A stretch of 64,000 nt of DNA, from positions 62,001 through 126,000 of the forward strand of contig CAZSSM010000007.1 in assembly GCA_964609385.1 (NCBI GenBank), given 5' to 3'. The DNA comes from CAZSSM01 sp964609385. Its GTDB lineage: Bacteria > Planctomycetota > Planctomycetia > Isosphaerales > Isosphaeraceae. Position 1 is the stretch's first letter; each line of letters begins with the position of its first letter. The position numbers were made by a program, and so were the translations under genes. Below, one piece after another: positions 17,046 to 24,593 of the stretch. The notes under the pieces are model-generated. The model was given only the letters and a program-made list of their open reading frames with translations. It was not told the origin of the DNA and searched no databases.

Positions 17046-19340
17046 CTAGCTGGTCGCCAACATGGGTCGCGGACCGGCCATTGGGGCGTTTAGGGGCCGA
17101 TCCCATTCGGCGGCTTCCCCATAGCTCGACCAGTTGTTGAGGTCCTGGTTGAGGCCATTGAAGACAGCGCCGACGACCGGCACGCGCGATTGGGCGAGCA
17201 TGTGTCGGGCGCGGGTGATCGGCTTGATCGAGCCGGCGCCGGATCGAACCACGAGCACTGCCGCATCGACCAACTGGCCAAGCATCCGACAGTCGGCCAA
17301 GCCGAGTACGGCCGGGCCGTCCAGGATGACGCGGTCGTAATGTTTGGCCAGGCTCAGGAGCAGTTGGCGGAGTTCCAGGGTCCCAAGGATCTCGACTGGG
17401 GCGTCGCGTGTCGAGCCGGTCGGCATGTAGTCGAGCAAGGCGATCTCGGTGGCCACCAGGGTCGACTGCCAGGCGGTCCCGTGAAGCAGGATGTCGGTCA
17501 GGCCGGGTCGCTCGGGATGGTTCTCGGCCGCATCGTCGGGGTGTTCCTGATCGTCGAGGTCGGGAAAGACCGGGGCGAGACTAGGCTTCCGGAGGTCGGC
17601 CTCCAGGAGCAGGGTTCGTTCGCCGGCGCGGGCGCAGGTGGCGGCCAGGTTCAGGGCGGTCGTCGATTTGCCCTCGCCGGCACGGGCGCTGGTGATCAGG
17701 ATCGTGGAGAGGGGCCGGTCGGCAACCAAACTGGCGCGGAGGTTCCGATAGGCGTCGGCGGCTTCGGACTGGGGCAGGGCGTGGGTCCAGAGGTGCCCAC
17801 CACGCTCCAATTGGGCCGAGTGCGGCATCCGCGCCACCACGCCCAGCAGTGGGACGTCCAGGCCGCTCGGCCCGACCAGTTGCTCGGGGGCCTTGACGCG
17901 ATGGTCGAAGTGCTCTCGGGCGCAGACCAGCCCGCCGCCGGCGGCCAGGCCCAGCGCGACGAAGAAGGCGATCATCAACGGTCGGTTGGGCGCGAACGGC
18001 TCTACCGGGATGTGGGCTGGGCTCTCAATGGTGATCGGTGGGTCGCCGTTAACCTGTTTTTTGAGCGTCTCATAGTCGCCGATCGCCTTGTCACGCTCCT
18101 CCAGAACCCGGAGCAGCCGCTCGCGCTCCTGACGCGCATTTTGGAACTCCTGGATCATCGGCATCGCCTGTTGGTACTCGTCGAGCAACTTCTGCGACTG
18201 GGCGCGAAGGCTCTTGAGACTCTCCCTCGATTTGTCGAGAAGGACCGATTCCATCTCCTGGCTGTCCGACTCCGGGGATCGGACGTCACCTCGGAGCCGG
18301 GCCATGGTCTGCTCGACCCGGGCCAACTGTTTCTTGAGGTTCTGGTAGGCCAGGTCGCCGGAAGGATAGCGGATGATCCGTTCCAGTTGCTGCATGCCGT
18401 CGCCGAGCCGATCGGCATATTCGCGGAGTTGGTCCATCTCCTTCTGGGCATCGCGTTGGATCGGGTCGATCGAGCGGTCGGGATAGATCTGGCGGAAGAG
18501 GTAGTCGAGCTGCATCGACTCGTGCATCTGCGAGCGGTGCGCGATCTGTTGGAGGATCTGGCTATACTGTTCGCCGATCAGGATGTTGCCGTTGGGGGCC
18601 ATGCTGACGGCTTTGTCGTTGAGGAGTTCGGTAATCCGGCGATCGATGTTCTCGAGTTCCTTCTGGATCTCCTGGCGTCGGCGTTTGGCGAAGTCGAGGA
18701 CGTTCTCGAAGACGGTGCTCTGATCGTGACTTTCCTGGATCTCCGCATCCCTGATGAGCTGGTTGAGCATCCCCGCGGTGCGTTGGGGATCGGTCCCTTT
18801 GAGATAGACGTTGAAGTAGGTGGTCTGGGGCTGGCCGACGATCTGGAGGTTCTCCAAGATCTCCTCGGCGACGGCGTCGGGATCGACGTCGGGGTCGGCG
18901 ATGGTCGGCTGGCGGGCGACCCGCTTGGCGAGGCTCAGCCCTTTGAGGCGTTCGACGGTGTTGGCCACAAAATACTCATCGTCGCCGGACAGTCCGGCGG
19001 CCTGACCGCCGGTGATGATCTGGACCAAGGCGCTGTCGAACTGGGGCGGCTTGATCTTGATCTGAGCCATGGCGCGATACTGGTCGGGCTGTCGGAGGAC
19101 GTAGATGGTGCCCGCGCCGCCGATTAGGATGGCCACAGCCAACACCAGGGCGAACCCGCGACGCAGGGCGTCAAGATAGTCCATGAACCCTTTGGAGGGA
19201 CTGCCGGGCCCGTGGCTCGACGGTGCGTGGCCGACCGGTGTGGCGACCAGCGGGGTCCGCGCCGCGGGCGTCGGGGCGTTGGCCGACGGGTGCCAGGGTG
19301 AGGGCGGTTCGGCGTGTGTCGGGGTCAACGAGCGATCCAT
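17046..19340 (-). CDS. Wzc-like polysaccharide co-polymerase with C-terminal BY-kinase-type ATPase domain
   Basis: 764 residues. A proline-rich head precedes a first membrane helix (FALVLAVAILIGGAGTIYV), a Wzz domain with long coiled-coil stretches, and a second helix (LMIAFFVALGLAAGGGLVC). The cytoplasmic ATPase carries Walker A SARAGEGKSTTALNLA (about residue 553), Walker A' LLLEADLRKP and Walker B DRVILDGPAVLG. Wzc proteins set chain length and cycle by tyrosine phosphorylation during export. Here the C-terminal tail has only one Tyr near the end (NWSSYGEAAEW) instead of a tyrosine cluster. Start uncertain: an in-frame TTG at 19448 extends it, but the ATG at 19340 has a GGAG element upstream. 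Confidence 0.88.
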   Translation of the reverse strand: MDRSLTPTHAEPPSPWHPSANAPTPAARTPLVATPVGHAPSSHGPGSPSKGFMDYLDALRRGFALVLAVAILIGGAGTIYVLRQPDQYRAMAQIKIKPPQFDSALVQIITGGQAAGLSGDDEYFVANTVERLKGLSLAKRVARQPTIADPDVDPDAVAEEILENLQIVGQPQTTYFNVYLKGTDPQRTAGMLNQLIRDAEIQESHDQSTVFENVLDFAKRRRQEIQKELENIDRRITELLNDKAVSMAPNGNILIGEQYSQILQQIAHRSQMHESMQLDYLFRQIYPDRSIDPIQRDAQKEMDQLREYADRLGDGMQQLERIIRYPSGDLAYQNLKKQLARVEQTMARLRGDVRSPESDSQEMESVLLDKSRESLKSLRAQSQKLLDEYQQAMPMIQEFQNARQERERLLRVLEERDKAIGDYETLKKQVNGDPPITIESPAHIPVEPFAPNRPLMIAFFVALGLAAGGGLVCAREHFDHRVKAPEQLVGPSGLDVPLLGVVARMPHSAQLERGGHLWTHALPQSEAADAYRNLRASLVADRPLSTILITSARAGEGKSTTALNLAATCARAGERTLLLEADLRKPSLAPVFPDLDDQEHPDDAAENHPERPGLTDILLHGTAWQSTLVATEIALLDYMPTGSTRDAPVEILGTLELRQLLLSLAKHYDRVILDGPAVLGLADCRMLGQLVDAAVLVVRSGAGSIKPITRARHMLAQSRVPVVGAVFNGLNQDLNNWSSYGEAAEWDRPLNAPMAGPRPMLATS

Positions 19341-19522
19341 GCCACCATGTGCTCCGAGAACCTGCGGAATCGGGGAGCGGACCGGTCGGACATCGGAGTG
19401 TCGGGACACGATCCGGGGCTCCTGGGTTGGGCGAGTCGGCCCAGTCAAGACAGACCGGACTTTGGTTTGCGGGTCGAGGCGCCGTGTGTCGGCCGCCCCG
19501 CGCGTCGGGGAGGCCTCGATCC

Positions 19523-21259
19523 TTAGCCTTCCCGACTTCGGGAGGACTGGACCTCGGACTCCGAGCCGACGACTGCCGCCAAAGGCCGCGACGGCCTGCC
19601 AACGACTAGCTGCGAGGTCGTGACCGGGTCGTTCGACGTTGAAGCGGTCTTGATCGGTTGATCGAGGCCCTCGGTGTGCGCGGTGAGAGCCAGCTCGGTT
19701 TGATCGGCGATTCGCTTGACGGTGCTCCGGGCCAACCGCTGCACAAACCGGAAGGCGATGTCGGTCTCCAGGTCAGGCATCGATGGCCCGGACGTCGGCG
19801 AGCCGGTCCATTTCAGGGCGCAACTCAGTAGGACCGGCGTTCCCTCGGTCAGTCGGAAACGGACTAGCGGTCCCGACAGGTCTGGTGGCTCGGGGCCTTC
19901 CTCGATCGAAAGGTTGGATCGACTCTCCGCATCCGGTTCAGCGTCGCGATCGAGGTTAATGCGGATCCGTTGGCCATCGCGACGGCACTGAAGGTCGAGT
20001 ACCGTCCAGCCGAGCCGGACGGCAGCCTCTCGGAAGACGGCGACGACCTCATCGGGAGTCTTCTGGAGTTCGATCCGCTGGATCGCCTCCCAGCAGACTT
20101 CGGCGGCGACCCGCTGCTGGCCGCCGCGTCGGAACCGCTCGCGGAGGTCGCGGGCCAGTTGGTCCAGCTCATCGCGGCGGCTGGTCAGGATCAGCAGGAA
20201 CGCTGATGCGCCACTGATCCCCAGGACCAAGGCCAGGCCTTCGTTGTTGAGCACCTCGCCGATTAGGACCACCCCGCAGAGGAATCCAGAAAAGCAATAG
20301 AGCAAGGCGGCGGCTTGCCGAGGGTTGAGCCCCAGGCCGATCAGGAGGTGATGCACATGCCGGCGATCGACCGCCGAGAGCGGGAGCTGGCGCACCCAGC
20401 GCCGAAAGATCGCCATGGCCGTGTCTGAGATCGGCAGGCCCATGGCCAAAATCGGCAGCAGGATCGCTACGGCCGAGGCTCCCTTGATCGATCCCTGCAC
20501 GCCGATGACACCGATCCAGAGTCCGATCAGCAGGCTACCCGTGTCGCCCAGGAAGACGCAGGCCGGGTGCCAGTTGTAGAGCAAGAACCCGGCCAGCGAG
20601 CCGACCAGGGCCGCCGCCAGCACGGCCGCCTCCAGGTTGTTCTGGTTCAAGGCCACCAGCATCAACGTGCCGGTCACCAACAGGCCGACGCCCGAGGCCA
20701 GGCCATCGAGCCCATCGATGAGGTTCCAGACGTTCATGCAGCCGAGGAACCAGAAGAGGGTCAGGCCGAAGCTCCAAGGGGCCAGCGTGATCGTCCACGA
20801 TCCCCAAGGAATCGCCAGGGCCGGCTGGTCCAACTCGACGACCCAGCCGAGCAGCTCGATCTGATCGATCCGGATCCCGCCCAGGTAGAGAACCAGAACT
20901 GCGGCGATCTGGCCGAAAAGTTTGGTACGCGCCTGGAGTCCCCTCGTGTCATCGATGGCGCCGACGCTGAGGATCACCAAGGAGGCCAGTCCCAAGGTCG
21001 TCAGTCGGGGCACGCCGATCAGCCAGAAGGCCTCGGCCTCCAAACTTTTTGAGAGGGCCACGACGCACAGGCCCAGGCCGATCCCGAAGGCCACGGCCAA
21101 TCCACCCATGCGCGGTGTGGCCGACTTGTGGATCCGTCGGAATGTGTCGGGCCGGTCGATCGCGCCCAGCCAGCCGGCTAGCCGGATCACCAAGGGCGTG
21201 GCCAGCACGCAGCCCAAAAACGACGCGGCGAAGATGCCGAGATAGGCCTGTCCAATCAT
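19523..21259 (-). CDS. WecA/TagO/MraY-family undecaprenyl-phosphate sugar-1-phosphate transferase with extra C-terminal domain
   Basis: 578 residues. The first 360 form the polyprenyl-phosphate N-acetylhexosamine-1-phosphate transferase fold, with about eleven helices, the Mg-binding AIDDTRGLQ (residues 101-109), NLIDGLDGLASG (179-190), and a cytoplasmic histidine motif RRHVHHLLIGLG. It would load the first sugar phosphate onto undecaprenyl phosphate and begin exopolysaccharide synthesis. A soluble tail of about 200 residues (SRRDELDQLARDLRERF onward) is beyond the normal family length of around 350. The ATG at 21259 has AAGGA upstream. As the first gene of the operon, it fits as initiating enzyme. 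Confidence 0.9.
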   Translation of the reverse strand: MIGQAYLGIFAASFLGCVLATPLVIRLAGWLGAIDRPDTFRRIHKSATPRMGGLAVAFGIGLGLCVVALSKSLEAEAFWLIGVPRLTTLGLASLVILSVGAIDDTRGLQARTKLFGQIAAVLVLYLGGIRIDQIELLGWVVELDQPALAIPWGSWTITLAPWSFGLTLFWFLGCMNVWNLIDGLDGLASGVGLLVTGTLMLVALNQNNLEAAVLAAALVGSLAGFLLYNWHPACVFLGDTGSLLIGLWIGVIGVQGSIKGASAVAILLPILAMGLPISDTAMAIFRRWVRQLPLSAVDRRHVHHLLIGLGLNPRQAAALLYCFSGFLCGVVLIGEVLNNEGLALVLGISGASAFLLILTSRRDELDQLARDLRERFRRGGQQRVAAEVCWEAIQRIELQKTPDEVVAVFREAAVRLGWTVLDLQCRRDGQRIRINLDRDAEPDAESRSNLSIEEGPEPPDLSGPLVRFRLTEGTPVLLSCALKWTGSPTSGPSMPDLETDIAFRFVQRLARSTVKRIADQTELALTAHTEGLDQPIKTASTSNDPVTTSQLVVGRPSRPLAAVVGSESEVQSSRSREG

Positions 21260-21592
21260 CGGCGTTGACCATCCTTGTGCCGAGGCGCGCCGGATCCTCG
21301 GCGCGGGCGCATCATCGGGCCGGATGAGACCGACCCGGACCGCGACGGCTCCAAGGCGGGACCCGTCAACTCGCCTAAGGCGAGACGGATCCTGTCGGCG
21401 CCGCGATCATACCACCCCACCTATCGTGGTCGCTGCCCCGGACCCGACATGAGATGTCCGTGGCCGAGGGGCGGTCCCAGTAATCTCGCCAGCGGGAGCA
21501 AGATGATCTTTGGGGAGGTTAGGAACCAAAGTGCGGTCAGGATCGCCGTAACGCCGACGGAACTGGCAGGATGGGTCAGGTGGGGCTCATCG
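21260..21592. other. Intergenic region upstream of the WecA-like gene
   Basis: 333 bases. It should contain the promoter for the exopolysaccharide operon to the left. On the minus strand a frame without ATG runs from inside the next gene to about 21420 and encodes one hydrophobic stretch (VGVTAILTALWFLTSPKIIL). I do not call it a gene because it lacks a start codon and ribosome site. No repeat or terminator with a T tract was seen. Confidence 0.4.
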
Positions 21593-21805
21593 TCAGCGGG
21601 CGTCGACTTCCAGGTCGGTGACCATCGACAACTCGACGGTGTCCTGAGTGTCGTCAGGCTGATGGACGGTCATCTTGCGTCCGCCGGGCGCCAACTCGAC
21701 GAATTCGGGGTGGCGCACCGCGATCTGACGTCCATCGGCCAGATGGACCGTGAACGGTCGGAAGGGCTGTGACCGGATCAGTTTCTGGATCCGTTCAGGA
21801 TTCAT
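21593..21805 (-). CDS. Conserved small hypothetical protein (70 aa)
   Basis: 70-residue soluble protein starting MNPERIQKLIRSQPFRPFTV, followed by HLADGRQIAVRHPEFVELA. This pattern (a short helix, then FRPFxVxLxDGRxxxVxHPEF) is one I recognise from many small uncharacterised proteins in planctomycetes and other bacteria; no function is known to me. A GAGGTG ribosome site precedes the ATG. It begins 22 bases after the HD-domain gene and is probably cotranscribed with it. Confidence 0.75.
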   Translation of the reverse strand: MNPERIQKLIRSQPFRPFTVHLADGRQIAVRHPEFVELAPGGRKMTVHQPDDTQDTVELSMVTDLEVDAR

Positions 21806-21827
21806 CGCACACCTCGTCTATGGCTTC

Positions 21828-22946
21828 TCAGAGCGTGAACGCTGTGTGTTCATCTTGGTCCAGTCGACGCAGATAGTCCAGCGCTTCGTCGAGTTCGGGG
21901 ACCTCAGCTCCGGGCTGTCGCCCGGCTTGATCTAGCTCGCCGAGCCGGATCAGGTCCTCGAAATCTTCTGACTCCTCCAGGCGTCGACGCGCCCGATGGC
22001 CCAGAGTTCCCGCGTGATAGGCTGGTACCTCCATGTGATGTGCGATCAGCCAGGCGGTCCGCTCGGTGATCGTGCCGTCCAAGGCCTCCAGAGCCGCCCC
22101 GACGTGGTCGCTGGGGTCGATCGCCTTGCCCACGTCGTGCAGCAGCCCGGCGGTCAGAAACTCCTCGTCGTAGGCCCGTTCGCGACGCGCCAGCTCAAAG
22201 ACCTGGAGGCTGTGGAACAGCGCGTCGCCCTCGGGGTGATAGACTCGGCTCTGCCGGACGTCCTCCAGAGGTTCCAGCAAGCTCTGGTAAAGTTCAAAGC
22301 GGTCGAGGTGGTCCTCGGCGCGTTCCAACTCGGCATCCAGGTCGACCTCAGGCCGCTCCTGACGCAATCGCGCTTCTAGCTCGGTCGTCGTGCCCTTCTC
22401 GATCGCCTTGCCGGTGATCGAGCTTCGAAACACGTAGTGCGCCAGATCTTCGGCATAGATCGTCAACTCGACGGGGTGCCGGTCCTCGATATGGATGTGG
22501 GTGAAGACGCGTTCCTGATTGTGCTTGCGGACCCGTTTGTGCTCGACCTCATAGACGTAGCCGGCCTCGTTGAGCGTGTTGGTGACGCTCGCCAGGCTGT
22601 CGGCGAAGAGGTGGAGGTCGATGTCTGAGCCTTCGCGGATGTGACCGGTCCAGACGCTGCCGATCAGCCGTGGCCGGAAACGTTCCAGAAGCCGCATCAT
22701 CCGGAGCGCATCGATCCGCATCCGTCGGAGCCGATCGGTGCGTCCCTCGCCCTCCATCAGGTGGGCCAGGATGTAGATTTCGTCGCGGATCTCGCGGTTG
22801 CTGGGCAAGTCGCGAGGGTTTCGGCCGGAGAATCCCAGTTGGCGGGCGGCCTTCCGCTTGGCGTTGTAATATTCCGATTCGATCCGTTGATACATCAACT
22901 GCGCGGCGAGGCGGGCAATCATCCGCCTGGGCCTGGGATCGGACAT
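21828..22946 (-). CDS. Nucleotidyltransferase-fold plus HD-domain protein
   Basis: 372 residues. The middle holds a nucleotidyltransferase core (IGSVWTGHIREGSDIDLHLF, with the GS and DxD pattern). The C-terminal half holds an HD phosphohydrolase core: FHSLQVFELAR, LLHDVGKAID, and LIAHHMEVPAYH, supplying the metal-binding His and Asp residues. The arrangement resembles tRNA nucleotidyltransferase or GlnD relatives, but the RNA-binding regions of those enzymes are not apparent. A cytoplasmic role in nucleotide or RNA metabolism is the most I would infer. The ribosome site before the ATG at 22946 is weak. Confidence 0.78.
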   Translation of the reverse strand: MSDPRPRRMIARLAAQLMYQRIESEYYNAKRKAARQLGFSGRNPRDLPSNREIRDEIYILAHLMEGEGRTDRLRRMRIDALRMMRLLERFRPRLIGSVWTGHIREGSDIDLHLFADSLASVTNTLNEAGYVYEVEHKRVRKHNQERVFTHIHIEDRHPVELTIYAEDLAHYVFRSSITGKAIEKGTTTELEARLRQERPEVDLDAELERAEDHLDRFELYQSLLEPLEDVRQSRVYHPEGDALFHSLQVFELARRERAYDEEFLTAGLLHDVGKAIDPSDHVGAALEALDGTITERTAWLIAHHMEVPAYHAGTLGHRARRRLEESEDFEDLIRLGELDQAGRQPGAEVPELDEALDYLRRLDQDEHTAFTL

Positions 22947-23770
22947 GGAGTGGGGTGCGCCGGTATTCGCCCGTGATCATGGCGCGGGGCGTTCGACCCT
23001 GAGTCGGCATCAGACCGACGACAGACTAGAGTCAGAAGGCAATCCAAGCATGACCACCATGCCGGACAGCCCACTTCCAAGTTTGGTTGGCTTGAGGCCG
23101 TTGTCAAGCTGACTTGGCGATGGGGCTCCGATAATCTTCTGGGTTTCATTCGAGACGGGGTCAGTCATGGAAGTGACACCTCCGGGAGAACGTGTTGGCA
23201 ATATGTACCTGGTTTGAAGATTCATGCTAATAATGAAAATGGCGAGGTTGGTGGCGAGAGCCATCGAGAGGCTGATTTTCAGCAGGATCATGATGGTTTT
23301 GATGAAGAAGAGAGCGCCAAGGTCCTATTCGGTTGAGCTGGCGGTGCTCAGGACGACGAGTCCGATCACGACTGAGGTCGGCGCGCGGTAGTGCAGGATC
23401 GGGCCAAGGACCTTTCCCGGCGCTGGGAAACGCGGACCATCCCCGCACACACAGCGATGACGGCCACTAGGATCATCCCATCGAAGAGGCCGAACCAGAT
23501 CTTTGGTGCCGCTTCTTGTCCCGAAGACGGGGAATGTGGGACTTTCTGATGTTGTTGGCGATCGTCGATGAAATGAGATTTGTGGTTAAAATAATTCAGG
23601 GTAATTCTAATTTAATTTTATATTCTATAATAAAAATTTCTTCCTCAAATCGAATTCTTTGTCGAGAGCAGTCCTGCTGGGACCGGGGATTTCTGACGGC
23701 CGGTTTCGAGGGCGATCCTAGGGCGCGACCACTGCGTCGGCCCCAGGCTACCTCAAGGATTAAGGATGGT
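22947..23770. other. Gene-poor region with broken membrane-protein fragments and an AT-rich patch
   Basis: About 820 bases without a convincing gene. On the minus strand, hydrophobic fragments lie in different frames: IWFGLFDGMILVAVIAVCAG near 23490, APTSVVIGLVVLSTASS near 23350, and MILLKISLSMALATNLAIF from 23291 down to a stop at 23010. They are separated by stops and could be remains of one small membrane protein, or chance. From 23580 to 23660 the DNA becomes strongly AT-rich (TTTAATTTTATATTCTATAA), very unlike the surroundings. That patch could hold a promoter or mark foreign or decaying DNA. Confidence 0.35.
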
Positions 23771-24466
23771 TTACTTGTCGTTGGACTGGCCGAAAAGAAT
23801 CTTCTTCGCTTCGTCGGAGGTCAGGTCGCTTGTCGAGCCGACGAGGTTGCCTTTGCTGTAGGTGGTCTGGGTGGCGGGTCGGGCGGCGATCCCCTCGAAC
23901 CAGCGCTTCAGGTGGGGGAAGTCGTCGAGGTTTTGCTGTTGCCGCTCGTGGGGGACGATCCAAGGGTAGCAGGCCATGTCCGCGATCGTGTAGTGCTCGC
24001 CGGCTAGGAACGAGCGGTCGGCCAGGCGTTTGTCAATGACGCCGTAGAGCCGAGCGGTCTCCTTGACGTAGCGCTCGATAGCGTAGGGAACTTTTTCAGG
24101 GGCGTAGACGTTGAAGTGATGGTTCTGGCCAGCCATCGGGCCCAGGCCACCGACCTGCCAGAAGAGCCACTGGATCGTCTCGACGCGGCCTCGGGGGTCG
24201 TCTGGGAGGAACTGCCCGGCCTTCTCGGCGAGGTAGAGCAGGATCGCGCCGGACTCGAAGACCGAGATCGGGTCGCCGCCGTCCTTGGGGTTGCGGTCGA
24301 CGATCGCCGGCATCCGGTTGTTGGGTGAGATGGCCAGGAAGGCCGGTTCGAACTGCTGCCCCTTACCGATGTCGACCGGCGTGATCTCGTAGTTCAGCCC
24401 GGTCTCTTCGAGGAAGAGGGTGACCTTGTGTCCGTTGGGCGTGGGCCAGTAGTAAAGCTCGATCAT
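23771..24466 (-). CDS. Glutathione S-transferase family protein (Nu-class YfcG/YghU-like)
   Basis: 231 residues. The N-terminal thioredoxin-like domain begins IELYYWPTPNGHKVTLFLEE, with the TPNGxKV pattern of the Nu class; GNxxPAI-type and ESGAILLYLAEK segments bind glutathione (seen as NRMPAIVD and VFESGAILLYLAEK). The all-helical C-terminal domain carries WLFWQVGGLGPMAGQNHHF and the N-capping motif YTIADMACYPW. Nu-class enzymes act as disulfide-bond reductases using glutathione or related thiols. GGGAGGG precedes the ATG. It appears to be a single gene; an AT-rich patch lies just downstream. Confidence 0.92.
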   Translation of the reverse strand: MIELYYWPTPNGHKVTLFLEETGLNYEITPVDIGKGQQFEPAFLAISPNNRMPAIVDRNPKDGGDPISVFESGAILLYLAEKAGQFLPDDPRGRVETIQWLFWQVGGLGPMAGQNHHFNVYAPEKVPYAIERYVKETARLYGVIDKRLADRSFLAGEHYTIADMACYPWIVPHERQQQNLDDFPHLKRWFEGIAARPATQTTYSKGNLVGSTSDLTSDEAKKILFGQSNDK

Positions 24467-24593
24467 GCGTCGATCCCTCCCGAGTGAATGCGTGGTCGTC
24501 GACCCAGCACGGGCCGGGCCGGTTCCGGGGGAGGTCGCGAATTACCCCCTAGTCATGGTGCGCACGCCGACCAGGCTCGGGGGGCACATCGGC

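Noticed and set aside
17190..19127. 645-codon open frame on the plus strand opposite the Wzc-like gene
   Set aside because: It is antisense to a clear Wzc-like protein with Walker motifs; the translated sequence is rich in Gly, Val and Asp without any motif, as expected from a GC-rich shadow frame.
23227..23448. 73-codon minus-strand frame
   Set aside because: Arg/His/Pro-rich translation without a motif; likely chance, although neighbouring frames show hydrophobic fragments.
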